Shown: positions 49,107 through 58,041, numbered from the stretch's first letter. The stretch: 64,000 nt of DNA from Sphingomonas sp. KR3-1 (GCF_040049295.1 NZ_JBDZDQ010000002.1:310001-374000), one strand, 5' to 3'. Notes: generated from the letters alone by a model not told the origin. Translations and numbers: made by a program.

Positions 49107-49984
49107 CAATGCACCTCCGGCTTCTGGTAAATGGTATGTCCGCACGAACGCATGTGACGCGCCGCCGGTCCAATCAGCCGTTCGGAATGGCCGATATACA
49201 GGTGACCGCCCGGCATGAGCTGGTTGACGAAGCCCGCCTCCAGCTCTTCCTTCGCGGGATCCGCGAAATAGATCATCACGTTGCGGCAGAAGATCACGTC
49301 GTACGCGGCCTTGAGCGGCCACGGCTCGAATAGGTTGAGCACCTTCGCCGTGACCAGCGAACGCGCCTCCTCGGCCATCTGGAAGCCGCCCTGCACGGGC
49401 TTCATCCAGGTGCTGCGATAGGGCTCGGGCACGCCTTCGGCGACATTGTCGGCATAGAAGCCGCGCCGCACCGATTCCACCACATGCGGCGCGATGTCGG
49501 TCGCGAGCAGGCGGACGTCGGCATTGCGCAGCCAGGTCGCGGACGTGCGGTCCGGCCCGAGCAGGCACATCGCGATCGTGAAGACTTCCTCGCCCGACGA
49601 GCATCCTGCCGACCAGATCCGGATCGGGCCCTGCTTGCGCTTGAGCACGGGGAGCACGGTCGAGCGGAAATGATCGAAGTGATGCGGCTCGCGGAAGAAA
49701 TGCGTGTGGTTCGTGGTCAGCGCCACCACCATCGCATGGCGTTCCACGGGATCGCTATGCACCAGCGCGACATAGTCGGCGAAGCGGCTCAGGCCATGCT
49801 CGCGCAGCCGGCGCCCCAGGCGTGACTGGACGAGCGTGGTCTTCGCTTCGCTGAGCGCGATGCGCGCATCCTCGTGCATGATCGCGGCGATGGCGGCGAA
49901 GTCGCGGGGCGTGAGCTCCGCATTCGCAGCCGCCATGCCCATCCCGACGCCGGCAGGCGCCAGGGCGCCCCCGGCCGCGGTCAC
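49106..49984 (-). CDS. cheR: Chemotaxis methyltransferase CheR
   Basis: A 292-residue receptor methyltransferase. It has the N-terminal helical domain (ELTPRDFAAIAAIMHEDARI), SAM motif IRIWSAGCSSGEEVFTIAMC, and FCRNVMIYFADPAKEEL. The beta-subdomain that can bind a receptor tail is present. The start is taken as GTG at 49984 (GTGA overlap with the cheW stop); an ATG at the internal MGMAAANAE is the alternative. No TPR extension. Confidence 0.95.
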   Translation of the reverse strand: MTAAGGALAPAGVGMGMAAANAELTPRDFAAIAAIMHEDARIALSEAKTTLVQSRLGRRLREHGLSRFADYVALVHSDPVERHAMVVALTTNHTHFFREPHHFDHFRSTVLPVLKRKQGPIRIWSAGCSSGEEVFTIAMCLLGPDRTSATWLRNADVRLLATDIAPHVVESVRRGFYADNVAEGVPEPYRSTWMKPVQGGFQMAEEARSLVTAKVLNLFEPWPLKAAYDVIFCRNVMIYFADPAKEELEAGFVNQLMPGGHLYIGHSERLIGPAARHMRSCGHTIYQKPEVH

Positions 49985-50478
49985 GCTGCGATGTCCAGAT
50001 GCTTGGTGAGGCTCAGCGCATCGAGGTCGAGCAGGAGCACCATGATGCCTTTCTCGTCCCGCGTGCCGTCCTTCTGGCGCGTCGCGATGCGCACCAGGCC
50101 GTCGATCACGCTGGACTCGATCGTCTCGACCTCGGGGGCCGGCTGGATCTCGGTCTCGCCGATCGCGACGATGTCGTTGACTTCGTCGACCAGGAAGCCG
50201 GCCTGCTTGCCCGCGATGTTGACGACGAGCACGCACGAGCGGGCATGGATCGCGCTCGGCTCCCAGCCCAGGCGCTCGGCGAGGCCGACCACCGGGATCA
50301 CGTTGCCGCGCAGGTTGGTCACGCCCTTGATGAAGCCCGGAACGTTGGGAAGCGGCGTCGGCTCGTCCCATTCACGGATCTCGATCAGCGCGCGCATGTC
50401 GATCCCGAAGGTCTGCTGGGCGAGCGAGAAGGTGACGATCTTGCGGTCGGCACCGGCGTTGTCGTTGGTGGTCGTCAT
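49981..50478 (-). CDS. cheW: Chemotaxis coupling protein CheW
   Basis: A 165-residue adaptor with the CheW fold (IVTFSLAQQTFGIDMRALIE, GFIKGVTNLRGNVIPVVGLA, LVVNIAGKQAGFLVDEVNDI). It couples receptors to CheA. The start overlaps the cheA stop (ATGA). Confidence 0.96.
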   Translation of the reverse strand: MTTTNDNAGADRKIVTFSLAQQTFGIDMRALIEIREWDEPTPLPNVPGFIKGVTNLRGNVIPVVGLAERLGWEPSAIHARSCVLVVNIAGKQAGFLVDEVNDIVAIGETEIQPAPEVETIESSVIDGLVRIATRQKDGTRDEKGIMVLLLDLDALSLTKHLDIAA

Positions 50479-52673
50479 GCTGCCAGTCCTTTCGGGGTGT
50501 AGCGGTTGGTCGAGGCGACGAGCGCTTCGATGTCGAGGATCAGTGCGATCGAGCCGTCACCCAGGATGGTGGCGCCGCCCAGGCCGCGGATCGGATGCAG
50601 GTTCTGGTCGAGGCTCTTGATCACCACTTCGCGGCGATCGTCGATCGTATCGACCACCAGGCCGACCTTGCCCGAGCCTTCGCTCTCGACGATCACCACG
50701 AGGCTGTCCTCGACCTGGCGGTCGTCGTTGAGGCCGAAGATCTCGGTCGCACGCTTCACCGGCACATATTCGCCGCGCATGTCGATCACTTCGCTGTCGG
50801 GCGAGGTACGCTTGACCTGGCCGATCTCGGGCTGGACCGTCTCGAGCACATGCGCGAGCGGCAGCACGAAACGCTGGCCGGCGAGGCGGACGATCATGCC
50901 GTCCAGGATCGCCAGGGTAAGCGGCAGGATCATCGTGAAGGTCGTGCCTTCGCCCGGCACCGAGTGGATTTCCACGCGGCCGCCCAGCGCCTCGACGTTC
51001 GAGCGGACCACGTCCATGCCCACGCCGCGGCCCGAGATGTTCGAGATCGTCTCCGCGGTCGAGAAGCCCGGGGCGCAGATCAGCTGGTCGATCTCCTCGT
51101 TGGACAGCTGCGCGTCCGCCGAGATGATGCCCTTTTCGATCGCCTTTGCCTTGACGCGCTCGCGGTTGATGCCGCGGCCATTGTCCTGCACGCGCACGAA
51201 GATGCGGGCGCCGCGCTGCTCGGCCGAGAGCTTGATCGTGCCCTCGGGCGACTTGCCTGCGGCAATGCGCTCCTCGGCGCTTTCCAGGCCGTGGTCCGCG
51301 GCGTTGCGGATCATGTGGGTCAGCGGATCGCCGATCTTCTCGATCACGCCCTTGTCGACTTCGGTGGTCTCGCCGATCGTCTCGAGGTTGATCTGCTTGC
51401 CGGTCTCGACCGAGAGGTCGCGCAGCATGCGCGGCACGCGGCTGAAGGCCTGCTTGATCGGCTGCGCGCGCAGCGACATGACGTTGTCCTGGATCTGGCG
51501 CGTCAGCCGCGCCAGCTCCGGCAGCTCCACGCGCTGGCGATCGGCCGGCGACAGCCGGTCGGCCAGGATCGAGTTGCGGATCACCAGCTCGCCGACCAGG
51601 TTGAGCAGCAGGTCGAGCTTGCCCAGGTCGACGCGGATCGTCTGCTGCGCATCGCCGGCGCCCGCCTTGGGGGCGATGGCGGGCGTCTCGACGCTGCCGA
51701 TCGGCGGCGAGGCCGCGGCGATCTGCTCGACGACACGCTGCATCTCGGCCGCGAGATCCTCGACGCCGGCGGTCACCGGCACGAAGCCGAAATCGTCCTC
51801 GGCCGGCGCTGCCGCGGGGGCAGGCGCCACCTCGGCCACCGGCGCGGCGGCAACCGCGTCCCGGCGGACTTCGACGACCGAATCCGGCGCGACGAAGTCG
51901 AAGCAATCGGTGATGTCGCTTTCCGGCAGTTCGGCCGGCAGGCGCAGCGTCCAGGTGAAATAGGCGTCCTCGGGATCGAGGTCGCGCAGCGACGGCACCG
52001 TGCCGGTGTCGACGCCGATGATCTCGGCACCGAGCGTCTCGAGCTCGCGGATGATCAGCAGCGGCTCGCCGGCATTGGCGAGCGCGGCGCGCGACGGCTT
52101 GAACGTCACGATCCAGGCGCCGTCCACTGCGGCCGGGGCTGCCGGTGCGTCGAAATCGTCGAGCGACACGGCCATCGGCACGAAGCCGAATTCGTCCGCC
52201 TCGCCAGCCGCGGCCGGGGGCTCCGCCGCCACCGGAGCAACGGTGGCGGCAGAGTTGGCTGCGGGCGCGCCGTCATCGGCGCCCTTGTTGGCAAGCACCT
52301 GCTCGAGCGCATCGAGCGCGGCCTGGTCGGCCGGGCGAGGCGCGAGGCCCTTGGCGCATTCGACATGGTCGCTCAGCACGTCGAAGGCGCTCAGCATGAC
52401 CTTGACCACGCCGGGGCTCGGCGGGATCTTGCCGCCGCGCACTTCGTCGAGGACGTTCTCGAACTTGTGCGCGAAGGCAGTCAGGTCGGCATGGCCGAAC
52501 GCGCCGGCGCCGCCCTTGATCGAGTGGACCGCGCGAAACACGCCGGCGATCACTTCGGCCGAGACGTCGCCGCCCTGCATGGCCGAAAGGCCCTGCTCGG
52601 CGGTCGTCAGACCTTCGGTGCATTCTTCGAAGAAGATTGCCTGGATATCGTCGAACTCGTCGCTCACGGGCAC
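50475..52673 (-). CDS. cheA: Chemotaxis histidine kinase CheA
   Basis: A 732-residue kinase. It has an Hpt domain with His50 (FRAVHSIKGGAGAFG), a Pro/Ala-rich linker, a P2-like domain (about 184-270), the dimerisation and ATPase domains (HMIRNAADHGLESAEERIAA; GRGVGMDVVRSNVEALGGRV) and a CheW-like C-terminal domain. A short motif FGFVP occurs in both linkers (162-166 and 295-299), bracketing P2. All catalytic motifs are intact. The start overlaps the upstream cheY by 10 bases. Confidence 0.97.
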   Translation of the reverse strand: MPVSDEFDDIQAIFFEECTEGLTTAEQGLSAMQGGDVSAEVIAGVFRAVHSIKGGAGAFGHADLTAFAHKFENVLDEVRGGKIPPSPGVVKVMLSAFDVLSDHVECAKGLAPRPADQAALDALEQVLANKGADDGAPAANSAATVAPVAAEPPAAAGEADEFGFVPMAVSLDDFDAPAAPAAVDGAWIVTFKPSRAALANAGEPLLIIRELETLGAEIIGVDTGTVPSLRDLDPEDAYFTWTLRLPAELPESDITDCFDFVAPDSVVEVRRDAVAAAPVAEVAPAPAAAPAEDDFGFVPVTAGVEDLAAEMQRVVEQIAAASPPIGSVETPAIAPKAGAGDAQQTIRVDLGKLDLLLNLVGELVIRNSILADRLSPADRQRVELPELARLTRQIQDNVMSLRAQPIKQAFSRVPRMLRDLSVETGKQINLETIGETTEVDKGVIEKIGDPLTHMIRNAADHGLESAEERIAAGKSPEGTIKLSAEQRGARIFVRVQDNGRGINRERVKAKAIEKGIISADAQLSNEEIDQLICAPGFSTAETISNISGRGVGMDVVRSNVEALGGRVEIHSVPGEGTTFTMILPLTLAILDGMIVRLAGQRFVLPLAHVLETVQPEIGQVKRTSPDSEVIDMRGEYVPVKRATEIFGLNDDRQVEDSLVVIVESEGSGKVGLVVDTIDDRREVVIKSLDQNLHPIRGLGGATILGDGSIALILDIEALVASTNRYTPKGLAA

Positions 52674-53029
52674 ACGCGGCGGATCGCCGCCCCCAGCTTC
52701 GTGGCTTCGAAGGGCTTGGTGATCCAGCCGGTCGCGCCGGCAGAGCGGGCGCGGGCCTTCTTCTCGTCCGAGAATTCGGTCGACAGCACCAGGATCGGCG
52801 TGCCGCGGAACTCGTTCACCTGGCGCACCGCCTCGATCAGCTCGAAGCCGTCCATCTTGGGCATGTTGATGTCGGTGATCAGCAGGTCCGGCTTCACCTC
52901 GTGCATGCGCTCGAGGCCGTGCTGACCGTCGTTCGCGCTCTCGATGCGGAAGCCCTGCGCGGTCAGCGACGTCTTGAGCAGCATGCGCATGCTTGCCGAG
53001 TCATCGACGGTAAGGATCAACTTGCTCAC
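52664..53029 (-). CDS. cheY: Response regulator CheY (second copy)
   Basis: A 121-residue single-domain receiver with the acidic pair (TVDDSAS, 9-10), Asp53 (LLITDINMPKMDG), LSTEFS and WITKPFEA with the conserved Lys. It is upstream of cheA, coupled to STAS (ATGA overlap). The two CheY proteins may divide motor control and phosphate sink; which does what cannot be told. Confidence 0.94.
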   Translation of the reverse strand: MSKLILTVDDSASMRMLLKTSLTAQGFRIESANDGQHGLERMHEVKPDLLITDINMPKMDGFELIEAVRQVNEFRGTPILVLSTEFSDEKKARARSAGATGWITKPFEATKLGAAIRRVCP

Positions 53030-53343
53030 TGGACGTCTCCGGTATCGAGGCCAATCGCCGCGGCCAGCTGGCTGCGGTTCACGCGATCGACAAAGGCAGG
53101 GCTGGGGTTGGCAATGCGGAATTCCTGGCCGTTGCTCGCCGCCTCGTTGCGCGCGGCAACGAGGAGCTGGAGCACGGCCTGGCCGACGCTCTCGACTTCC
53201 GATGCATCGATCTCGATCGCATCGTCGAGGTCCGCGGCGAGCACGAGGCGCACGCGCAGATCTTCGGCCGTAACGGTGGTGCCGTGGGCGGGGAGGCGCA
53301 GGTTGCGCTCCTCGAGATCAGGCAGCTGCTGGGACTGGTCCAT
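53026..53343 (-). CDS. STAS-domain protein
   Basis: A 105-residue single STAS domain (LRVRLVLAADLDDAIEIDAS, EVESVGQAVLQLLVAARNEA) of the anti-sigma-antagonist type. The serine usually phosphorylated in SpoIIAA is replaced by the DASEVESVGQ stretch, with a Ser at about residue 58-60. Such genes are common at the head of che operons, function little known. ATG at 53343 lies inside the end of motA (26-base overlap). Confidence 0.85.
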   Translation of the reverse strand: MDQSQQLPDLEERNLRLPAHGTTVTAEDLRVRLVLAADLDDAIEIDASEVESVGQAVLQLLVAARNEAASNGQEFRIANPSPAFVDRVNRSQLAAAIGLDTGDVQ

Positions 53344-54202
53344 TCTTGGCCTCGTCAAGTGCGGTTTCGAGTTGCTGGAAGGTCGGCGCATAGGCCGACG
53401 GCGTCATGCGGCGGGCGATCTCGATCGCCACCTGGACCGGCTGGTTCTGGGCGTAGGCGACGATCGCCGTCTTCACGATGAAGAAGGGCTTGCAGTCGCC
53501 GTCGATCGTCTCGAGCAGCTTGGAGGCGAGCGGACCCACCACGCAGTAGCTGAGCAGCACGCCCATGAAGGTGCCGACGAGCGCGCCGCCGATCATCGCG
53601 CCGAGGATCTCGGTCGGTTGGTCGATCGAGCCCATGGTCTTGATGACGCCCAGAACCGCGGCGACGATGCCGATCGCGGGCAGGCCGTCGGCCATGATCT
53701 GCAGCGCGTGCTGCGGGCCGGCCTCTTCGTGGTGGTGCTTCTCGATGTCCGCGTCCATCGCGGCCTCGATCTGATGCGGGTCCTCGAAGTTGACCGTCAT
53801 CATCCGCAGATAGTCGCAGATGAACTCGATCAGGTGATGGTCCTTGAGCAGGCGCGGATAGGGCGTGAAAAGATTGCTCTCCTCGGGCTTGTCGAGATGC
53901 GGCTCGAGCGCGGTCGCGCCCCCCTTCTTGAAGGTGGAGAGCACGGTGAACATCAAGGTGAGCAGGTCCTTATAGTCCTGCGCCTTCCACTTGCCGCCCT
54001 TGAACGAGCGCATGATGCCCTTGCCGGCCGCCTTCACGGTCGCCATCGAGTTCGACACGATGAACGCGCCGATCGCGGCACCGCCGATCGCCATGAGCTC
54101 GTGCGGCAGCGCTTCGGCAATGATGCCGAACTTGCCGCCCGACATCATGAAGCTGCCGAACACGCACACGAGAATGATGATGAAACCTACGCCGTTCAGC
54201 AT
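53318..54202 (-). CDS. motA: Flagellar stator protein MotA
   Basis: A 294-residue stator subunit with four transmembrane helices (MLNGVGFIIILVCVFGSFMM, and the pair around LPAIGIVAAVLGVIKTMGSI and GGALVGTFMGVLLSYCVVGP). The cytoplasmic loop carries RLLKDHHLIEFICDYLRMM. ATG at 54202 is 33 bases below TATAAT (54241-54236). It leads a 12-gene operon, while its partner MotB is next to last. Confidence 0.96.
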   Translation of the reverse strand: MLNGVGFIIILVCVFGSFMMSGGKFGIIAEALPHELMAIGGAAIGAFIVSNSMATVKAAGKGIMRSFKGGKWKAQDYKDLLTLMFTVLSTFKKGGATALEPHLDKPEESNLFTPYPRLLKDHHLIEFICDYLRMMTVNFEDPHQIEAAMDADIEKHHHEEAGPQHALQIMADGLPAIGIVAAVLGVIKTMGSIDQPTEILGAMIGGALVGTFMGVLLSYCVVGPLASKLLETIDGDCKPFFIVKTAIVAYAQNQPVQVAIEIARRMTPSAYAPTFQQLETALDEAKNGPVPAAA

Positions 54203-54235
54203 GGCGGTTCGCCTGATGTCCCAGTTGTTTCCAGA

Positions 54236-54283
54236 ATTATAGGAAGGATTTGGCGGGCGCGGTCCGCGCGCCGCCAAATTGCC
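54236..54283. promoter_or_regulatory. motA operon promoter with half-palindrome
   Basis: Minus-strand TTCCTATAATTC (TATAAT 54241-54236). Twenty-nine bases upstream is GGCAATTTGGCGG (54283-54271), where one half of the GGCA-N5-TGCC site is kept and the other is changed. The site overlaps the stop codon of the preceding methyltransferase gene. Confidence 0.45.
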
Positions 54284-55095
54284 TAAGCGGCCATGCGGTC
54301 CTGGAATTCGATCACTTGCAGATAGTTCTGCAGGCGATTGGCCTCGAGCGCGGCGAGCAGCTTGTTGTTGTGCCAGGGCACGATCATCTCGGCCAGGGCA
54401 GGGGCCCAGGGCGCGGAACTGTCGAACAGCACACCGAGCCCGAACACCGCCGGAACATGCGCCCAGGCGAGCGGACGCGCCTCGGTGCCGGCCTGTGCGC
54501 GGAAGTCCTCCACCGCAGTCAGCACGCCGTTGCGCGGGCCGCCTTCCTGGAGCGCCCAGGCGAAGTGGCCGCCGCCGCGGAAGCCGCGATTCTCGCGCCA
54601 GCCAGCATCGCCCGGGACCACGCCCGCGTCATAGCTGTGCGGGTGACGGTGCTCGGCCGGGATGCGCTCGGGCGCATAGTAGAAATCGCGGCGCGCGCAC
54701 GGCCAGGAGACGTCGTGCAGGATCGCGAGGAAGTGCTTGCCGTCGCGCTGCGACAGCTCCTCGGCGATGCGCAGCTCGTTGAACACGGTGTAGTAATTAT
54801 GGTCGCCGTCGATCACCCAGGCGTCGACGTCGCGCAGGCCCGGCATCGCGTCGAGGCTCGGCTCGGCGATGTGGCGCACCTCGGGCGTCTGGCCGGCCCA
54901 GGCGATGAACTCGGGCTTGGGGCAGGGGTCGATGCTGGTCAGGCTGCCGCCTGCAACGCGCGCATAGGCGGCGAGCTGCTGCGACATGCCGCCGAACTCG
55001 GCACCCACCTCGGCGATGTTCCGCGCGCCGGCGATCTGCAGGCTGTGGAGGATCAGGTCGGAGAATTCCGACATCGAATGGATCAGAAGGCTCAC
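54283..55095 (-). CDS. SAM-dependent methyltransferase (Methyltransf_24 type)
   Basis: A 270-residue class I methyltransferase-like protein. Motif I is AEVGAEFGGMSQQLAAYARV and the family's acidic signature is WVIDGDHNYYTV (about 105-116). Members modify sugars or small molecules. GTG at 55095 overlaps the upstream HAD gene stop (GTGA); an internal ATG eight codons on is possible. Paired with the HAD gene and next to flaF, it may belong to flagellin or surface-glycan modification (inference). Confidence 0.8.
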   Translation of the reverse strand: MSLLIHSMSEFSDLILHSLQIAGARNIAEVGAEFGGMSQQLAAYARVAGGSLTSIDPCPKPEFIAWAGQTPEVRHIAEPSLDAMPGLRDVDAWVIDGDHNYYTVFNELRIAEELSQRDGKHFLAILHDVSWPCARRDFYYAPERIPAEHRHPHSYDAGVVPGDAGWRENRGFRGGGHFAWALQEGGPRNGVLTAVEDFRAQAGTEARPLAWAHVPAVFGLGVLFDSSAPWAPALAEMIVPWHNNKLLAALEANRLQNYLQVIEFQDRMAA

Positions 55096-57494
55096 GCGTG
55101 GGCTCCTGCAAGAAGGGCATTGGTGGGGGCGGGCTGCGGCGCAGCTGCCTGGCGCGCGGCGATCGGGCGGAACACGACCGCCAGCATCATCGGCTTGTCG
55201 CCCTGCCGCGGCGGCGGCGGGACCATCATGAAGGCGAACTCGTTCTCGCACTGGAAGAGATGCGGTGCGACCTGGGCCATGCCCTCGAGCGACGGCGCCG
55301 CCTCGATCTCGCCGGTGCCGTGCGCAACCTTGTCGCTGAGGAAGGCGTCGACCGGCATGAAGGTAGCGCTTTCCACCTGCACCCAGTCATAGAGCTGGCC
55401 GAACTGGACGCCCACCGAGAAGCGGCTGTCGCCGATCGGGATCGGGGCGAGGAAATAACCGTCATGCGTCGGCGTGGCGGTGACGGTGCCGGTCGAGACC
55501 TGGCTGCCATCGGCCACGATCAGCGGCAGCGAAATCGAATTGTCGACGAAATCCTGGTACTTCAGCGGCAGCGCGAAGCGGCGGTGCGCGAGCAGGCTGA
55601 GCTTGAGCGACAGGCCCTCGCCATGCAGCTCGGCCGGCAGGTACATCCGCTCGGATGCCTTCATGTAGAACAGCCCGCGCTGGCGCAGGCCCTTCTTCGC
55701 GGTGGCCGCGTCGAACAGCGAGACGGTGTTGTCGACGCCCAGGTTGATGTCGTGCTCGAACTCGCCGAGCACCGCCAGCTCTTCCTGCAGCGGCACGTAC
55801 ATCAGCCGGCCGAGCACGCCCGCCGCGCCGCGGCGCCACAGGATCGCCTGGTGCGGCGGCTCGGCGGCGCGGATCGTCACGCTGCCCTCGTCGCGCACGA
55901 ATCGCAGGCAGCCGGCCTGGACCCGGTCGCGCACGTCCGACTGGCGCGACTTGATCGAGTTGCCGCGGCGGACGGCACTGCCATCGGCCTCATAGCTGAC
56001 CACCGAGCCTTGGGCTGCGGTGCAGAGCTGCTCGAGCACGGCGACGTTGGCGCACATCGCTTCGAGTGCGGCGCAGTCATAGTCATCGTGACCGATAAAG
56101 CCCTTCTTGTCGAAGCCCGAGCGCGACTGCTCGCGCAGCAGCAGATAGCGGCCGGCGACCTTTACGCCGAGCGCGCCGGCGAGCAGCGTCTCGACATCGT
56201 TCTGGACCGAGCCGTTATAGCCCAGATCGACCAGCATCAGCGTGTCGCCCTTGGCGGGGTTCACTACCTTGCGGACATGCGCGACCAGCCGCTCGGCGAA
56301 GGCACGCGACGCCTGGTTGATCCGGCGCATGCGCTGCGGCTCCTGCACGGCCTTCAGGAAGGCGGCCGGGCGGGGATTGTCCTTGACCAGCTTGGCCGCC
56401 TCCGGGGCAGGCAGCAGCATCTGCTTGGCGACGGCGTTCAGGTCGCCCAGGATCTCGCGTTGGAGATACTGGTCGACCGCTTCCTTGGTGCCGAGCGAAG
56501 CGGCGGTGGCGGTGAAGCGGCTGATCTCGACGGCATGGCCCTCGCCGCCGCGCGCCTCATAGACGCGCATCGGCAGATACCCGTCGCGCATCAGGAACAC
56601 GGCGTGCACCGTGCCGCCATTCTGCGCCTGCAGCGCTGCGGCCTCGTCGACCAGCCAGCGGTCGAACCCGTGCAGCACCGGGCCGAGCGTGGTGTAGCCC
56701 AGCCGCTCGGCAGCGTCGCGGATGTGCGGCTCGAACGCGGCGATCGTCGCGCGGTGCGGCTGGTGGGTGATCGCCACGCCAGCGGCGGTCGGATGGAAGA
56801 TCGAACTGATCGCGCTCTCCAGGCGGATGCGCTGCTCGCTCGCCTCGGTGAACTGCTTCAGGTGCAGCGTGTTGACGCCGAAAGGGGCGACGCCGTCGAC
56901 GTCCGCCTTCTTGTTGTCGCCGATGTGCAGGATTTTCTCCGGCGCGAGCTTCAGTGCCTTGAGCACCGGCTCGTACAGGCCTTCGCTCTTGGCCTTGCCG
57001 TAGAAGGACGAGCAGAAGATGCGGCCGATCAGCCCGGCTACTTCCGGGCCGGCGGCAGCGGCGATCAGGCCGCGCAGCTGCTTCTCGTCGAGATAGGTGT
57101 CCGAGACGATGATCGTCTCGATGCCGCGGGCCTTGGCGGCACGCATCAGCGCCACGGTGGGCTCGAAGGCGAAGCAGTGCGCCGCCTCGGCATCGAGCTC
57201 GGCCTGCACGGCCGCGGCGCGCTCGGCGGCGCGCGCGTTCGGCATCAGCTCGGCATAGATTTCGTCGATATGGACTTCGTTGCGGCGGTGGCGGACCGCG
57301 GCGGAGCTCCGCGCGGTCTGCTCGGCCCAGCCGCGCTGGAGCAGATTGGCTTCGCCGAGCGCGCCGAACAGGTCGCGCGGGGCATGCACGTCGCGCCACA
57401 GCAGCGTGTCGAAACAGTCGAGCGACAGCAGGGTCACGCCCGGATAGGCGTCTAGTGCCGACGGCAACGCGTGCGGAAGGATCTGATTGGCCAA
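55092..57494 (-). CDS. Large HAD-superfamily protein (COG5610-like)
   Basis: An 800-residue protein. The N-terminal HAD domain (20-230) has motif I SLDCFDTLLW with Asp26, motif II IIVSDTYL, and motif IV HIGDNKKADVDG. The middle (about 250-500) has FLMRDGYLPMRVYEARGGEG and MLVDLGYNGSVQNDVETLLA. The C-terminal 200 residues are beta-rich. Such proteins are known from polysaccharide and glycosylation clusters. I chose TTG at 57494 (GGGGA seven bases upstream) because the frame above, to 57599, runs through the promoter CCTATAAG (57545-57540). Confidence 0.75.
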   Translation of the reverse strand: MANQILPHALPSALDAYPGVTLLSLDCFDTLLWRDVHAPRDLFGALGEANLLQRGWAEQTARSSAAVRHRRNEVHIDEIYAELMPNARAAERAAAVQAELDAEAAHCFAFEPTVALMRAAKARGIETIIVSDTYLDEKQLRGLIAAAAGPEVAGLIGRIFCSSFYGKAKSEGLYEPVLKALKLAPEKILHIGDNKKADVDGVAPFGVNTLHLKQFTEASEQRIRLESAISSIFHPTAAGVAITHQPHRATIAAFEPHIRDAAERLGYTTLGPVLHGFDRWLVDEAAALQAQNGGTVHAVFLMRDGYLPMRVYEARGGEGHAVEISRFTATAASLGTKEAVDQYLQREILGDLNAVAKQMLLPAPEAAKLVKDNPRPAAFLKAVQEPQRMRRINQASRAFAERLVAHVRKVVNPAKGDTLMLVDLGYNGSVQNDVETLLAGALGVKVAGRYLLLREQSRSGFDKKGFIGHDDYDCAALEAMCANVAVLEQLCTAAQGSVVSYEADGSAVRRGNSIKSRQSDVRDRVQAGCLRFVRDEGSVTIRAAEPPHQAILWRRGAAGVLGRLMYVPLQEELAVLGEFEHDINLGVDNTVSLFDAATAKKGLRQRGLFYMKASERMYLPAELHGEGLSLKLSLLAHRRFALPLKYQDFVDNSISLPLIVADGSQVSTGTVTATPTHDGYFLAPIPIGDSRFSVGVQFGQLYDWVQVESATFMPVDAFLSDKVAHGTGEIEAAPSLEGMAQVAPHLFQCENEFAFMMVPPPPRQGDKPMMLAVVFRPIAARQAAAPQPAPTNALLAGAHA

Positions 57495-57539
57495 TGAATT
57501 TCCCCGGATGCGCACCACGATTTCGAGTGGCGCACTAAT

Positions 57540-57584
57540 CTTATAGGATGTGCGCACCCCGAACGGTCGCAATCGTCCTAGAAT
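57540..57584. promoter_or_regulatory. Divergent -10 boxes for the HAD gene and flaF
   Basis: Minus-strand ATCCTATAAG (57545-57540) reads to the HAD gene, 45 bases to TTG. On the plus strand GTCCTAGAATG (TAGAAT 57579-57584) reads to flaF, 26 bases to ATG. No GGCA-N5-TGCC site lies between. Confidence 0.45.
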
Positions 57585-57610
57585 GAGAGGGTCAAGCAAA
57601 TGGAGCGAGC

Positions 57611-57973
57611 ATGACCCTTAGTGCCTATCAGGCGGCCCGTGCCCGGGCCGAAACGCCGCGTTCGGCAGAGCTCAGGCTTTTGGGCGAGATTACCGGTCAG
57701 ATGATGGAAGCGGAGGAGCGCGGCCTGAAGGGCGCGCTGCTGATGCCGTCGCTGCATCGGAACCGCGAGATGTGGAACGCCTTCCACAATGACTGCAACG
57801 ATCCGAACAACAGCCTGCCGCGCGAGCTGCGCGCGCAGATCGTCTCGCTGGCGCTGTGGGTCGACCGCTTCACCAGCGACGTGATCGCCGGCCGCGAGCG
57901 GATCCGCGAGCTGATCGACGTCAACCGCACGATCATGGAAGGCCTGCGCATGCCCCAGCGCATCGCAGCCTGA
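57611..57973 (+). CDS. flaF: Flagellar biosynthesis regulator FlaF
   Basis: A 120-residue protein of the FlaF family (SAYQAARARAETPRSAELRL, LHRNREMWNAFHNDCNDPNN, SLPRELRAQIVSLALWVDRF). In Caulobacter and others FlaF is needed for flagellin secretion or translation and works opposite FlbT. Here it is separated from flagellin by 40 kb and from flbT by 56 kb. Short leader with AGCGAGC before ATG. Confidence 0.93.
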   Translation: MTLSAYQAARARAETPRSAELRLLGEITGQMMEAEERGLKGALLMPSLHRNREMWNAFHNDCNDPNNSLPRELRAQIVSLALWVDRFTSDVIAGRERIRELIDVNRTIMEGLRMPQRIAA

Positions 57974-57990
57974 CGTCATCAGCAGACCTG

Positions 57991-58028
57991 AAAAGGGGCG
58001 CCCGGCAAGAGCCGCGGCGCCCCTTTTT
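57991..58028. terminator. Bidirectional terminator
   Basis: AAAA, GGGGCGCC, 13-base loop, GGCGCCCC, TTTTT. It serves flaF on the plus strand and the DUF6624 gene on the minus strand. Confidence 0.88.
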
Positions 58029-58041
58029 CATGGGCGCGGGA

